Origin: Lepiota brunneoincarnata | Lineage: Eukaryota; Basidiomycota; Agaricomycetes; Agaricales; Agaricaceae | DNA length: 64,000 nucleotides | Assembly (NCBI GenBank): GCA_023014365.1 | Contig: JAEBUN010000006.1 | Coordinates: forward strand, 930,001-994,000 | Direction: 5' to 3' | Part shown: one piece after another, positions 22,549 through 33,033 of the stretch | How the letters are laid out: the number at the start of each line of letters is the position of its first letter | Numbering within the stretch: the stretch's first letter is position 1 | Translations under genes and position numbers: made by a program | The notes under the pieces: model-generated | What the model saw: only the letters and a program-made list of their open reading frames with translations | Told to the model about the DNA's origin: nothing | Databases searched by the model: none

Positions 22549-23939
22549 GAGCTCGGGAGAGTCGGCGCGTCTGTCTCGGGAAGCTGAGCCTGTCGGCCTT
22601 TAGCCTTGGCATCAGGGAATTTCTTCTTGTCGCAGTTGACAGCCCTGTGATTGGGATCTGCGCAGACAAGGCAGAGGTTATTGTCGAAACGTCGTTGACG
22701 TTCCTTGGGGGTTAATTTACCGTCCTTACCAAGTTTACTAGTAAGGTCGGATTTGGGCGGGGCCGATTTCTGACCGGCGGACGGGTTGGGCGGATTGCCC
22801 TTGAAGCTGGTGTTGGGCGTGCTGCCTCTGTTATTATTGGCAGGCTTGGCGGCAGGTTGCGGGTTGGTCGAGGTGGAAGGGGATGGGTTACCTCCAGGTT
22901 TCCTAGAGGTGGTCGGGTCCGAAGCGGCTTTGGCGCGGGCCTTCTCGCGTTGGCGCTCCCAGTAGCGAGCGTCGATCTTCATCGCTGCTGCTCGCATTTC
23001 GATGAAGGTGTCGGGCTTGCCGTCGGGCCGATTGGACAGAATGTCCTGGATGCGGTCGGGGAGGCCTTTGTAGTAGCGGTGACAAAATACTTCGTCACCC
23101 CAGCGGAGTTGGCCAGCTAGGCGGAGAAAGTCGACGTTGTAGACGGCGATCTTCTCGTCGTAGCGCATTCGGAGGGAGTCGAGCTGCTCAGCAGCTTCTC
23201 CGGTCGGATCCGCAGGACCGAAATTGGTCTGCAGCTCCAGGGTGAACTGGTCCCAGTCCTCGATCCAGTTGTGCATTATTCCGTGGTTGTCGGCCTCATC
23301 GAGGCCGATTTCGAAGTGTTGCTGTGCCACGCCTGTGAGGTATGTCAACGCGAAGTTGACCTTGGTGGCGGGGATAGCAAACTGGGCTGGGTTGGTACGG
23401 AAATAGAGTCGGCATTGGAAGAGGAAGGGTTTGAGTTTGGCGGGGTCGGAACCTGTAAAGATGTCAGGTTCGCGAGCTTTGGTACGGGGAGTTCGAGGAG
23501 GCTGTGGGGCTTGAGAGTTCCCACGGCCGTCCATTTGATCGGCTATGCGTTGGAAAACTCGGAGTATGAGTCTATCATGGTTGTCTCGGGTGTTGCCAGG
23601 TGGAATGTTGTTGTTGTTGTCGCCGTTGTCTGATGGTTCGTCATCGCCCGGGGGCCCGTCCCCATTGTCAGGGTAGTCGTCGGGATCACCAGGGTCGCTG
23701 GGATCAGGATTGGGGTCGGGGCCGTCGTCGGGGCCGTCGGGAGTCCGGAATACTGAAGGTTGTATATCTTCAGAGAAACGGTCTGGGGTCGAGGGTGCGA
23801 TCGATTGTTGGTGAGAGCGAGAAGCCCTCGGGGAGTCGGGTTGCAGTTCCTCGGAAGGAGGTTGTCGAGTGATGCGTTTGCTACGGCGAGCGGCTGGAGT
23901 TACCAGAGTGCGAGTACGGGTAACTGTTCGAGAGACCAT
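22539..23939 (-). CDS. gag: C Gag with a CCHC zinc knuckle
   Basis: 466 residues from ATG 23939. The N-terminus is Arg-rich, followed by a Pro/Asp/Gly-rich spacer. The capsid-like retrotransposon gag region runs from about residue 150 (TKAREPDIFTGSDPAKLKPF) to residue 330. A basic linker then leads to the nucleocapsid knuckle CLVCADPNHRAVNC (CX2CX4HX4C) near the end. It ends SSEK followed by TAG, and pol continues in the -1 frame over that stop. Gag forms the virus-like particle and packages element RNA. Confidence 0.95.
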   Translation of the reverse strand: MVSRTVTRTRTLVTPAARRSKRITRQPPSEELQPDSPRASRSHQQSIAPSTPDRFSEDIQPSVFRTPDGPDDGPDPNPDPSDPGDPDDYPDNGDGPPGDDEPSDNGDNNNNIPPGNTRDNHDRLILRVFQRIADQMDGRGNSQAPQPPRTPRTKAREPDIFTGSDPAKLKPFLFQCRLYFRTNPAQFAIPATKVNFALTYLTGVAQQHFEIGLDEADNHGIMHNWIEDWDQFTLELQTNFGPADPTGEAAEQLDSLRMRYDEKIAVYNVDFLRLAGQLRWGDEVFCHRYYKGLPDRIQDILSNRPDGKPDTFIEMRAAAMKIDARYWERQREKARAKAASDPTTSRKPGGNPSPSTSTNPQPAAKPANNNRGSTPNTSFKGNPPNPSAGQKSAPPKSDLTSKLGKDGKLTPKERQRRFDNNLCLVCADPNHRAVNCDKKKFPDAKAKGRQAQLPETDAPTLPSSEK

Positions 23940-23992
23940 GGTTAGAAAAATTCAGAGTGTGGTGGACAGGAGGAGTTTGAGTCTGATAATAC

Positions 23993-24653
23993 TGTTAGAG
24001 CCGGTGCGGGTCGGGACCGAAGCGGAGGGTCGGGGTGGTATCCTTGGTATAAGGTAACCGGGGGACAGGGCGAAGTCAGTACGTAGACTTCGGGACCGAG
24101 GCGGAGTACGTCGGGCGGGGGGTTGGACTTGCGGCCTCAGCTTATGTGCTGTGCCCTCCTACTGTCCTAGTCCGTATTTCAGGAAGTCGGAGCCGAAGCG
24201 GAGCGAGGCAGAAGATAGGAGAGGATATGGAACAGGGAGCTGGTCCGCTGCTCGATTCGATTATCAGACTGAGGAGTACAAGCCAAGTACCTACGGTATA
24301 TATACTACTGGCCTTACGAACTATGACTCGTACTGACTACGTGCGGAGCGAAGCGGAGACCGATCTAGTTACAAACGGATTACGAACGGATTACGAATGG
24401 AATGGAAACGGGTACAGGTATGGAGACTAATAACGTATCTTGACTACGGACGGGAAATGGAGACGGGGGTATGAGACACCGAGGGTCAGGTGACCACGGC
24501 ACGTGTGGAGGTGGTCGTGTGATCGGGGCAGTGGGTTGCGGTCGGAGCAGGTCGGGGCCGAGTCGGAGGGCAGAGGGTTGTTGTGTGGAACACACGTGGA
24601 GTCGAGAAGCCGAAGTTTAAATGATTAGACTCTGAGTTGGCATGGATATGACA
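23993..24653 (-). repeat. 5' LTR of C
   Basis: 661 bp, TGTTAGAGCC to ATATGACA, followed by TSD copy GGTTT. See the 3' LTR for the two differences. Confidence 0.96.
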
Positions 24654-24705
24654 GGTTTAGTATAGCCTCGATTTCATATACTTCCTCGCCTTCAACAATT
24701 TGGGG
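24654..24705 (-). pseudogene. pol: B1 integrase fragment between C and a solo LTR
   Basis: 52 bp of B1 chromodomain start, matching B2 at about 43735-43790 on the opposite strand. It was stranded by the C insertion on the left and the D-type solo LTR on the right. Confidence 0.75.
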
Positions 24706-25403
24706 TGTTATGAACAGTCCAGACCGGGAGGAACAAGAACTATTGTTCGACTTTACAAGATGGGTACAGGAGACTACAGACCAATTACGGGCACAAGAAT
24801 ACGAAGACGAGGAAGGGGAATATTACACCGCCATGCAGGACCTGGCGAGAGAAGCAGGAATGGAGATAACCTTGGAGGATATATTGGAATACCCCGAGGA
24901 CGAGGAAGATAACCATGGATCAACCGATCCAACCTCCGATACGGATGGAAGCACTGAGAGAATGGAGAGCGAGAATGGAGAGGACTCCATGGAGATACAA
25001 TCGGGAGAAGAAGATTATGAGTCAGAGGAAAGCGATGGAACATCGCACAGCAGTAACAAGAGTACTGACTCATTGTAATATAAATAACACTAGGATGCCA
25101 TCAGCCAGGATGTGCATCATGGTCAGGACTGCGCACGACCAGTAGAACAGCCAAGTAACCTATAACGAGTATATAGCACCTCATAGGTATATAAGGCCTG
25201 TACAAGTAGAGATTAAAGCCTTAAGCTTTAATCTTGTTAACAGCGGTCGTTTACCTCTCTGCCTTAACTTGGCGTCTTCCCTCGTTATCTCATTGAGCGC
25301 GATCCACTAAGCTCTATAAGGCCAACCGTCTCGGACACCTTGTAGAGTGATTGAAGGCCGTCTCCAGTTATCCTCGGATACAGAAGGAGCACGGATCATA
25401 ACA
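24706..25403 (+). repeat. Solo LTR of family D with intact acidic ORF
   Basis: 698 bp, TGTTATGAAC to GATCATAACA, flanked by a perfect TSD TGGGG (24701-24705 and 25404-25408). It matches both LTRs of element D. A TATA-like TATATAAGG is near 25189. An open frame of 122 codons (24710-25078) is listed separately. Confidence 0.93.
24710..25078 (+). CDS. LTR-encoded acidic ORF of family D
   Basis: 122 residues starting MNSPDREEQELLFDFTRWVQ five bases into the LTR. The first third may be helical (FDFTRWVQETTDQL); the rest is Glu/Asp/Ser-rich with EDEEGEYY and SGEEDYESEE. The same ORF is open in the left D LTR (46197-46568). In the right D LTR it carries one TGA near 53826. In element D the sequence before the 3' LTR reads in frame into it, so it may be the C-terminal exon-like tail of ORF3. 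Whether it is expressed from a solo LTR is unknown. Confidence 0.5.
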   Translation: MNSPDREEQELLFDFTRWVQETTDQLRAQEYEDEEGEYYTAMQDLAREAGMEITLEDILEYPEDEEDNHGSTDPTSDTDGSTERMESENGEDSMEIQSGEEDYESEESDGTSHSSNKSTDSL

Positions 25404-26167
25404 TGGGGTGGGGGTCGGATGTAGTTGGGTCCATATGTTTCAGTTTCAATATACGGCATGAGGAGTTGGGTGTGGAATATGGGGTGGATCTTCCAATGTT
25501 TGGGGAGTTCGAGTCGATATGAAACAGGGGATAAAATGTTGAGGATGCAGAATGGTCTGGGGCATTTGGGGGCCATTTTACGCATGGCATATAGAGTATT
25601 TAAGTTCTGGGCATCAAGCCAAACCATTTGATTCTTGTGGAATGGGGTAAACTTTGATTGGCGTTGGTTTTCCATGTGTTTCATGGTGGTTTCATGTGCA
25701 GTTTTAGCATTTCAGTGGTATAAGTCGATTAGTTCCATGCAGTTATTGACAGTGGGAGATTCAGTTTCAAGTAGGACAGTGGGAAGTGCTTTCAGTTGTA
25801 TTCCCATGATAATTTCAAACAGTGTCTGTTTTTGTAGGGCATACAGTCAGCTGTTGTAAGTGAATTTGAGAAGAGGGAGGGCCTGTGACCAATTTTCAGG
25901 GTGATGTGAGCAGAAAATGGAAAGGTACGCTTGGGTCTCCTGGTGAGAGCATTCGGTTGCTCCATCTGCTTTGGGGTGATAGGCTGTGGTCATTGCAGGG
26001 GTTATTTCAAGTCATTCTAATAGTTTCTGGAATGAGTGCATGGTAAAGTGTGGATCACAGTCAGATATGATGCATTTGGGTAGGCCATAGCATGGGTAGA
26101 CTTTATTTAGAATGATGTCAGCGATGTTGTGGGCAGTTGCAGTTTTGTTGGTAGTGGTGAGAATTAC
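25404..26167 (-). pseudogene. pol: B1 integrase, central and C-terminal part
   Basis: Minus strand. It reads HMENQRQSKFTPFHKNQMVW and then PYSTP/HPIFHTQLL-like residues typical of the end of a Gypsy integrase. The segment up to 26167 covers the core region with frameshifts. It is bounded by the D-type solo LTR and by solo LTR E2. Confidence 0.8.
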
Positions 26168-26488
26168 TGTTAGGGGAATAAGAGGCTGGAACCAATTTAA
26201 TATTCAAGTGCTGATCGTAATCAGCATGCACACTACTTAAGTACAGCAACAGTCTGTGCACAGACCGGGTAACCAAACACTACATAGACTACCAGAATTA
26301 ACATGCACAAACAACATACAACAACATATAAGATTGTACGCATGGTCATGCTCAGGGATAGGGGTGGCTGAAGGATGAGGCCGGGCTTGGCATTGGGCAT
26401 CAGCTAGAGTGGCTGAACCCAGATGCTTTACTGCAGACCTCTAGACATACCTTGCGTAAGGGGGGGCAAACCTGCCAGTCCCCTTACA
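26168..26488. repeat. Solo LTR, family E (E2), in B1 integrase
   Basis: 321 bp with ends TGTTAGGGG and CCCTTACA. Flanks on both sides read AATTAC, while the uninterrupted B2 sequence has one copy, so the TSD is 5-6 bp. It is the reverse of E1 (13793-14116). Confidence 0.85.
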
Positions 26489-28466
26489 AATTACCCCTTT
26501 TGAGAGTCCATGGTCCACAATGGACAGAATCGAGTCAAAACCAGTGGAGGGAGGGAGGTCGGTGATGAGATCCATCACGATTTGAGCAAATGGGCAGTTC
26601 GATTTGGGTGCCAGGATAGGGGTAAAGGTAGGCTTGGCAGGGTGTCAGTTAATTTTAAACTGTTGACAGTCAGCACAACCTTTGACATAATCATGTGTGA
26701 AACTGGCCATACCGGGCCAGTAGAAATCATGCTCCAATGCATGAAGAGTTGTGTTGATACCGGGGTGACCTGCAGTGGGAGAATTATGATATTTCCATAT
26801 GATATGTTGGCGGAGTTCAAGGTTTTCCAGTGGAATGGTTCTGCCATCATAGGTGACAATTAAACCTTTCAGGGTTCGAGTTATAGAATATTGGGAATCT
26901 GTCAGAATGTATGGGGCAGCCATGAGAGCGGTGATCTGCTTGGTGGTATGCAGGTCGTAGTCATTGTGGCAGAGTACATCATCACAGGTTTCTTGGTTGA
27001 TGGTGTTGACGAATATAGATTTGGGCAATACCGTTATGGATTTATTGTCTTCATCCTCATCAGGGATATGATTGGGACGTCACAAAAGGGCATTGGCAGC
27101 GGGTATTTTTGTACTGGGTACATGCTCAATTTGGAGATTGAAGTGGGAGAGGAATTGATGCCAGCAAGCCTGGCATCGGTTTATATCCTGCAGTTTCTTC
27201 CAGTAAGTAAGATTCTGGTGATCAGTACGGACTTTAACAGGGAAGGGTCCTCCTTCCAGATAATGGCACCATTCACCAAGGGCATGAATTATAGCAAGTA
27301 ATTCGTGGTCATGAATATCATAATTTTGTTTGGTGGGTGTAGGGGTTTTTGATAGGAAAGCCATGGGATGATGTTGATTATTAATGTCGGTTTGGTAAAG
27401 TATGGCTCTGGTAGTGTATTTCAAAGTGTTGCATTCGATTTTGAATGGTTTTGATTGATCAGGCATTGTAAGCACAGGTTGCTTTGAGAATTGAAGCTTC
27501 AAAGCATCAAATGAGTCTCTGCATTTGTTGGTCCACTTGAATAGTTGCTTGGTTGACATGAGGGTGTTAAGAGGTTGGGCGATAGTGGAATAACCATGGA
27601 TAAACTTCTGGTAGAAGTTACAGAATCCTATGAATTTATGGACATCCTTGGTACATTTTGGGACAGGCCATTGGGCAATTCTGGCTAACTTGACGGGATC
27701 CATTTCGATTTTGTCGGGCGTAATGATCATTCTGAGGTACTCCATGCGGTTGCAGTAGAATTCACATTTCTCAGTCTTGAGATAAATGTCGTTCAAGGCC
27801 AAACACTCGAGAACTTCTTCCATTATGCGGTCGTGTTCTTCCTGATTGCAAGCAAATATGAGTATGTCGTCCATATAAACGACGATACCTCCTTTACGGA
27901 TTGGGGATGCTAAGATGTCATCCATAAATGCCTGGAAGGTCGTGGGGGAGTTGCACATTCCGAAGAACATGACAGTTGGTTTGAATAGTCCAAGCGGGGT
28001 GTTGAATGCACCTTTCCATTTGTCTCCTTTCTTGATACGAATGTTGTTGTATCCAGCATGGACATCAAGTTTGGAAAATATATGGGCTCCTTTGAGCTTA
28101 TCCATTATCTCGGTAACCATTGGGATTCAGTATGCGTTCTTGACCATATGCTTATTGACATAGCGGTAGTCCTGACAGGGGCGGAGCAAGCCATCCTTCT
28201 TATTGACGAAGAAGAACAGGGATGCCATCAGAGATTTTGACAGGTGGATATAACCTTTGCGGAGGTTATTGGAAATGAACTCTTTCAAAGAGTTGTCTTG
28301 GTTTGGGGAAAGCTTGTAGGCTTTCATTGTGACAGGTTTGAATTTGGGTTTTAATTTGATTGCATAGTCATAAGACCGTTGGGGAGGGAATCATTCGGCA
28401 GCCTTCTTGCTAAAACAACTCAACCATCAGTGGAATCGGCACAGAACTTTAACGGCAGGGTCGTCA
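26489..28466 (-). pseudogene. pol: B1 reverse transcriptase, RNase H and integrase N-terminus
   Basis: The RT block 27080-28120 is open: KLDVHAGYNNIRIKKGDKWK, the YMDD catalytic box (VVYMDDILIFACNQ), IIMP/ITPDKIEMDPVKLAR, then RNase H (ELLAIIHALGEW) and PVKVRTDHQNLTYW. The integrase zinc-binding region is at 26645-27028 (HHCC-like, AGHPGINTTL and GCADCQQ). Upstream of 28130 the frame shifts, and the end of the protease lies at about 28460, cut by B2. Confidence 0.88.
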
Positions 28467-28822
28467 TGTTAACATTTTCCCTTTCTTATGTCCATCCACC
28501 TATATTTACTTATCACATGTCACCACCCACTGTCAATGCCCGGCTATATTTATTTATCACATGCCACTGCCTGTCTATAGTTAGTTCTCTTTTGGCTTGT
28601 GATTCTCATTCAATTGCATGTGATTCTCTCCTTTATCACATGCCAGTCACCCCAGTAGTATATATAGACTTAGGTATTACTTGTAATCCCTAGCTTTGTC
28701 TTGTTATACATACACCGTATTTGTTCCTGATCTTTGGCATTACCTTAGACTTGCTCGCACTACTCAACAATTGACTTGTTGTTAATCGCATTGAGCCCTG
28801 CAGATGTCTAACCAGCGTAACA
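28467..28822 (+). repeat. 5' LTR of B2
   Basis: 356 bp, TGTTAACATTTTCCC to AGCGTAACA, with TATATATA near 28655. It matches the 3' LTR at 45281-45633 with scattered transitions. Confidence 0.92.
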
Positions 28823-29104
28823 AAAGACAAAGCTACTTGTTGCCTCTCTTCTCTCTTCTCACCCTCCTTGGTTTGCACAGTACCGTTAACTGTGAGGTCT
28901 AGACAGAACCATAATCTGTTGAGGATCATTGCTTGTCTACTCGAGTGTCTGACATGGTCTTCACCCTGAAGAACTCCAGCTGTTGTTCTTCTGAACCTTC
29001 GCACCCCAGTGTCTCTATAGGTTCTTGGATTCCTCGTTCGTCTTGTCGAACGTCTTAGTGGATCTTAAATTCTCTTTGGTTCCTCTTTACCGGAAAAGAC
29101 ATCA

Positions 29105-30742
29105 TTGCCCATCATGGGTAGTTATTTCAAAGCCAGGACAGACTGTCCTAACCCTTGTATTTCTCAAACTGGTTCTGGATCTCCAGGACCCTCTCAACCG
29201 TCTGTTACCCCATGTGCCACCCCATCTACTCCTTGCCCTACTCCTTCTTTTCGCATTCCTTTGTCTTCTCCTGAGTCCGATCAACCCGTATATGCAACCC
29301 TGCCTGAACCAGTGGATACCACCATTCACGTAGCCACTCAGATTACTGAACCATCACCCATTGAACCACCTTGACTCCCCTTTGGTCTGCTAGAAGCAAC
29401 CACAAGTACAGGAGGACCCCTACATTTTCCTATCCAACAGATCAAACCTGGACACTACCAGCTCCCCCGTATATTACAACCCTTCCCACCACCCTCTCCT
29501 CCCTCTGAATCCATGTCTGAAACAATGGGAGACCTGCCGGCAAACCAGCCACCATCTGGTCTACCAGGACCACCCGGAGGACCACCCAGACCAACCGGAA
29601 GCCTCTTCCCTCCCTGAAACTGATCAACGTCACTGCCGCCACAACAACACAATGGTTACAAAGAATTATCCTTTGAGAAACTGACACCATTCAATGGAAA
29701 CTGCAACAACTTCCAGGAATTCATAAACTCCATAGCACTTTACCTCTATAGTAATGCTGACATCTATAACACCGATGACAAGAAGATTGTATTCTTCTTA
29801 TCCCTGCTTAAAACTGGCAAAGCCAGCAGCTGGAAGAACCAGTATTTTCAGTTAAAGCAAACTTGGGGAATATTCACCCCTGGATCATACGAAGAACTTG
29901 TCAAAGAGTTCACCGAAGCATTCTCACCCGTAGATGTTCCTTCTCAAGCATTCCACGATCTCAACACTCTCCGTCAGGGATCCCATAACATCGAAGATGT
30001 CATTGCAGAGTTCAAGACTCTTATCCACTGTTCAGGACTTACCGAAGATCATGCCCTCATAGAAAAGTTCCAAAATGTTATCAACCAGAACCTCGCTTAC
30101 AAAATCCTTACCGATCCGAACCCACCCAACACCATAAACGAATGGAACTGCCATGCTATCCAGATTGACCACAACTGGCACACTGCTTCTACAATCCTTG
30201 GACTGCATCCAGGATTCTGTCCACACCCTGCTCCTGCTAATAACTACTGCCGCACACAACAACCGTATCGCCAACCGCAACAACAATCATCTTACACTGG
30301 ACCAAACTGCCACTACCAATTCCACCCATTGCGTGATCCGAACACTATGGAGATCGACAACACGTACCTTAATGAAGGTCCCGAATATTACCCTTCCTTT
30401 AATATCCCCAGTGATCCACACCCTGATCAAGAAGAAGTCGAAGAAGACCAACCGGATCATTTCCCCCACAATGATGACATTGATATCAACGCCATCTTTA
30501 CACCCAAAGAGAAATGCGCCTATGAGAAAGGCTTATGTTTCTGCTGCTTTAAACCCGGCCACATCTCTCACATGTGCCCCAACATCGCCAAACCACAACC
30601 AAAGATCAATAAAGCAACCAACATCCAAAATGCATCCCTTAAAATCCATTCTATCATCAAATCTATTCCCAAAACCGAAGCCATTGAAGCCTATGAGACT
30701 TGGTCCAAAGACCCAACCATGCAACCATTCGCAAATTTTTGA
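29105..30742 (+). pseudogene. gag: B2 Gag
   Basis: From about 29105 (MGSYFKARTD block) through a Pro/Ser-rich region, then the capsid-like region (FEKLTPFNGNCNNFQEFINS, SWKNQYFQLKQTWGIFTPGS) and the nucleocapsid knuckle CFCCFKPGHISHMC. It ends QPFANF at TGA 30742. One frame throughout, with three in-frame TGA codons near 29372-29620, at places where CGA is expected from B1 or context. B1 carries the same protein on the minus strand (54632-56694). Confidence 0.85.
30733..30742 (+). promoter_or_regulatory. Canonical -1 frameshift heptamer at the gag stop (family B)
   Basis: GCA AAT TTT TGA holds A AAT TTT, an X XXY YYZ slippery heptamer, immediately before the gag stop. The -1 frame reads AAA TTT TTG ATT and runs into the protease. 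The same bases are conserved in B1 (minus strand, around 54632-54642). Confidence 0.75.
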
Positions 30743-31626
30743 TTCAGAGGTTCTGTTCAACACCAGCCCCTCCCAGTTCCCATCTCTCTTGTAATGTTGT
30801 AACTCTTGCATCTACCTCAAACAGTAAATCCATATATCTTCCTTTAAAGGTGCAGAGCCTGAGAGAACAGAAAGACGTCCCACTTATTGCCCTCCTTGAC
30901 TCTGGAGCTCAAGGAAACTTCATATCAGATGACTTCATCACCGAACACTGTCTATGGAAGCAAGGACTTCCCCAAGCAATCAGTATGCACAATTTCAATG
31001 GATTGAACAACTTAAATGGAATGATCACTCATTATTCTACCTTCCGTATGATAATTGATGGTCGATTAACTCCCATCACCACCTATGTCGCAGCAACAGG
31101 ATTGAAACGAATGGTCCTTGGTTTCCCATAGCTTAACAAAGTCAACCCAAAGATTGATTGGAAACGCCGTACATTCCAATGGAGAAAAGAGAAGAAGCAC
31201 AACCATCACCCCAAATACTTGATGTACAATAACCATCCGATCGATATTGCTACCCTCACCATGGACCAATTAAATGCATTCAACCCCAAAGGAAAATTTT
31301 CCTATACCCTGCACAAACTGATCTATGAACCTCTCCTTGATGAGGATTATGAAGAATTCTCTCTAGAGTCCAAGATGCATCAGATCATTAGTATGCCTGC
31401 TGAACTCACTCACATTGAGCTTGAGATCAACCAAACTAGCCAGGCTACAGAACTTGCAATTAAACATGGAGACAAAAAGGTCGACGACCCTGCCGTTAAA
31501 GTTCCATGTTGATTCCACCGATGGTTGAGTTGTTTTAGCAAGAAAGCCGCCGAACAATTCCCTCCCCAACAATCTTACGACCATGCAATTGAATTAAAAC
31601 CCGAATTCAAACCTGTTGCTGAAAAG
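30743..31626 (+). pseudogene. pol: B2 protease region
   Basis: The -1 frame after the slip continues as FLIQRFCSTPAPPSS and reaches the aspartic protease motif ALLDSGAQGNFISDDF. GFP-stop (TAG for TGG, near 31130) and VPC-stop (TGA near 31510) break the frame. The RT linker KKAAEQFPPQQSYDHAIELK ends at about 31626, where the unclassified insertion starts; B2 resumes at about 41143. Confidence 0.85.
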
Positions 31627-31884
31627 GTGGAGATGTTTGTGGGTTTTAATATAGATAAATGGCTTGTTCTCACTAAGCTTAGTCGAAATTCGATAAGCTT
31701 AAGTTAATACAAGTAGTATGAGATAGATAATGAACAGTTTCATCTTTTAGAGTGTTCTGGGGGTGTGTTCTGACAGCAAAATTCAAGAGAATAGTGTTTT
31801 TAGAGGTTAATGAACAGCTGTTGAAGTTATCTTAGCCATACGGTACAACAGTGAAAGGACAATCCCTGTCAATTCAAAGCACGG

Positions 31885-31996
31885 GGTCTCTAGTCTCTGG
31901 TCTCTGGTCTCTGAACTCTGTTCTCTGTCTCTGTCTCTGTCTCTAGCACTCTGGAACTCTAAACTCTGGACTCTGTTCTCTGTCTCTGTCTCTGGG
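31885..31996. repeat. TCTCTG/TCTCTGG microsatellite-like tract
   Basis: An imperfect array of CTCTGG, CTCTGT and CTCTGA words over about 110 bp in the unclassified insertion. The minus ORF 31807-32007 is an artefact of it. Confidence 0.8.
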
Positions 31997-32603
31997 TTGG
32001 TCGACAACTGAAGAAATCACACTTAACGACGCACACTAAATAGTCCTCTGAAACCGTTCTTGATTATGGCTTGCAGACTTGCATGTGGAAGTGGGGGTGA
32101 GACCTCTTGCTTCTCCACAAACAAGCGCGACCATATTTATATTGTTTAGATACATGCGAGAGATAGTAAATATGAAATAGAAAACAATAAGCTTAATGGT
32201 TACAGGTACTGCAGAATATTTTGGAAGGTTCAGCAGCATTTCTACCTTGCCCTGGGTTATGGGTTTTTCTCTGATTGATGAATGGCAATCCAGCCAGATG
32301 TGTTCCGTGCTTGTCTGCATTATTCTGTGTCCATGCGAGCGCGTTAAGCCTCCAGATCAATTATGATCAGAATGTATGGCATATGTACAATCCCTTGATC
32401 CATTGTAATTAATCTCAGTCAGGCAGTATGCCGAGGTGCCAGGGACCACACAAAGCACTTGTTAATTATGAGTCTTTGATATGTCTAGGGTTTTGGGCAT
32501 CAGGTGTTGCCTCCCGAACTGTTGGATGTTCCGTTCCGTGGTCCGGTCATCATTATTGGGCTCGCTATGGGTGTAATACCCCTGCGACAGCTGCTATGTA
32601 CAT

Positions 32604-32990
32604 TGTTACCCAGGTTAGGGGTTCGCTCTTGAGTAGCACGGGGTTCGACACAGGATGTCTATACAGACTTGGTCCTGTCCTACTGAGCATGACTTGGAGA
32701 CGATGGAGCACTATAGTCCAGCTGGTTTTAAGGGCAAAGAGATATAGGAGGCAAGAACTGTATAACACTAAGATAAGGATACAAGGTATTGTACTGTATC
32801 CTTATATACTTCTAAGTGTGGCTGTACTCCTACTATAATAGTTTGGATCGGGGTAACTATGAGTCAGAGATAAGAAAACATGAGGTGTATACTAAGAATA
32901 GTCCTTCTGATGTACACTACTGATGGTTTCATAGTGACATGGGAATGTGAACTAAAAGTAACCGTCCTTCTGATGTGGCTTCTGATAACA
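32604..32990 (-). repeat. 3' LTR of A2
   Basis: 387 bp, TGTTACCCAGG to TCTGATAACA on the plus strand, preceded by TACAT. On the minus strand a TATATAAGGA promoter-like box is present. Confidence 0.93.
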
Positions 32991-33033
32991 TTAGGTCCGT
33001 TTCTAGAGTTGTTTTCCATACAACTTGTTAGTT

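Larger units (their letters stand above)
16825..24653 (-). mobile_element. Ty3/Gypsy chromovirus C, intact and young
   Basis: A complete 7829 bp element on the minus strand with a perfect TSD GGTTT (16820-16824 and 24654-24658). The two 661 bp LTRs differ at only two positions that I could find, both transitions. gag (466 codons) and pol are uninterrupted. An opposite-strand spliced gene lies between pol and the 3' LTR. The base composition is much richer in G+C and CpG than the surrounding older elements, and no CGA-to-TGA stops are present. It is the best candidate in the window for a recently active element. Confidence 0.95.

Noticed and set aside
31885..31996. Possible CRISPR-like or regulatory array
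   Set aside because: It is an imperfect 6-7 bp simple repeat without spacers; eukaryotic context.
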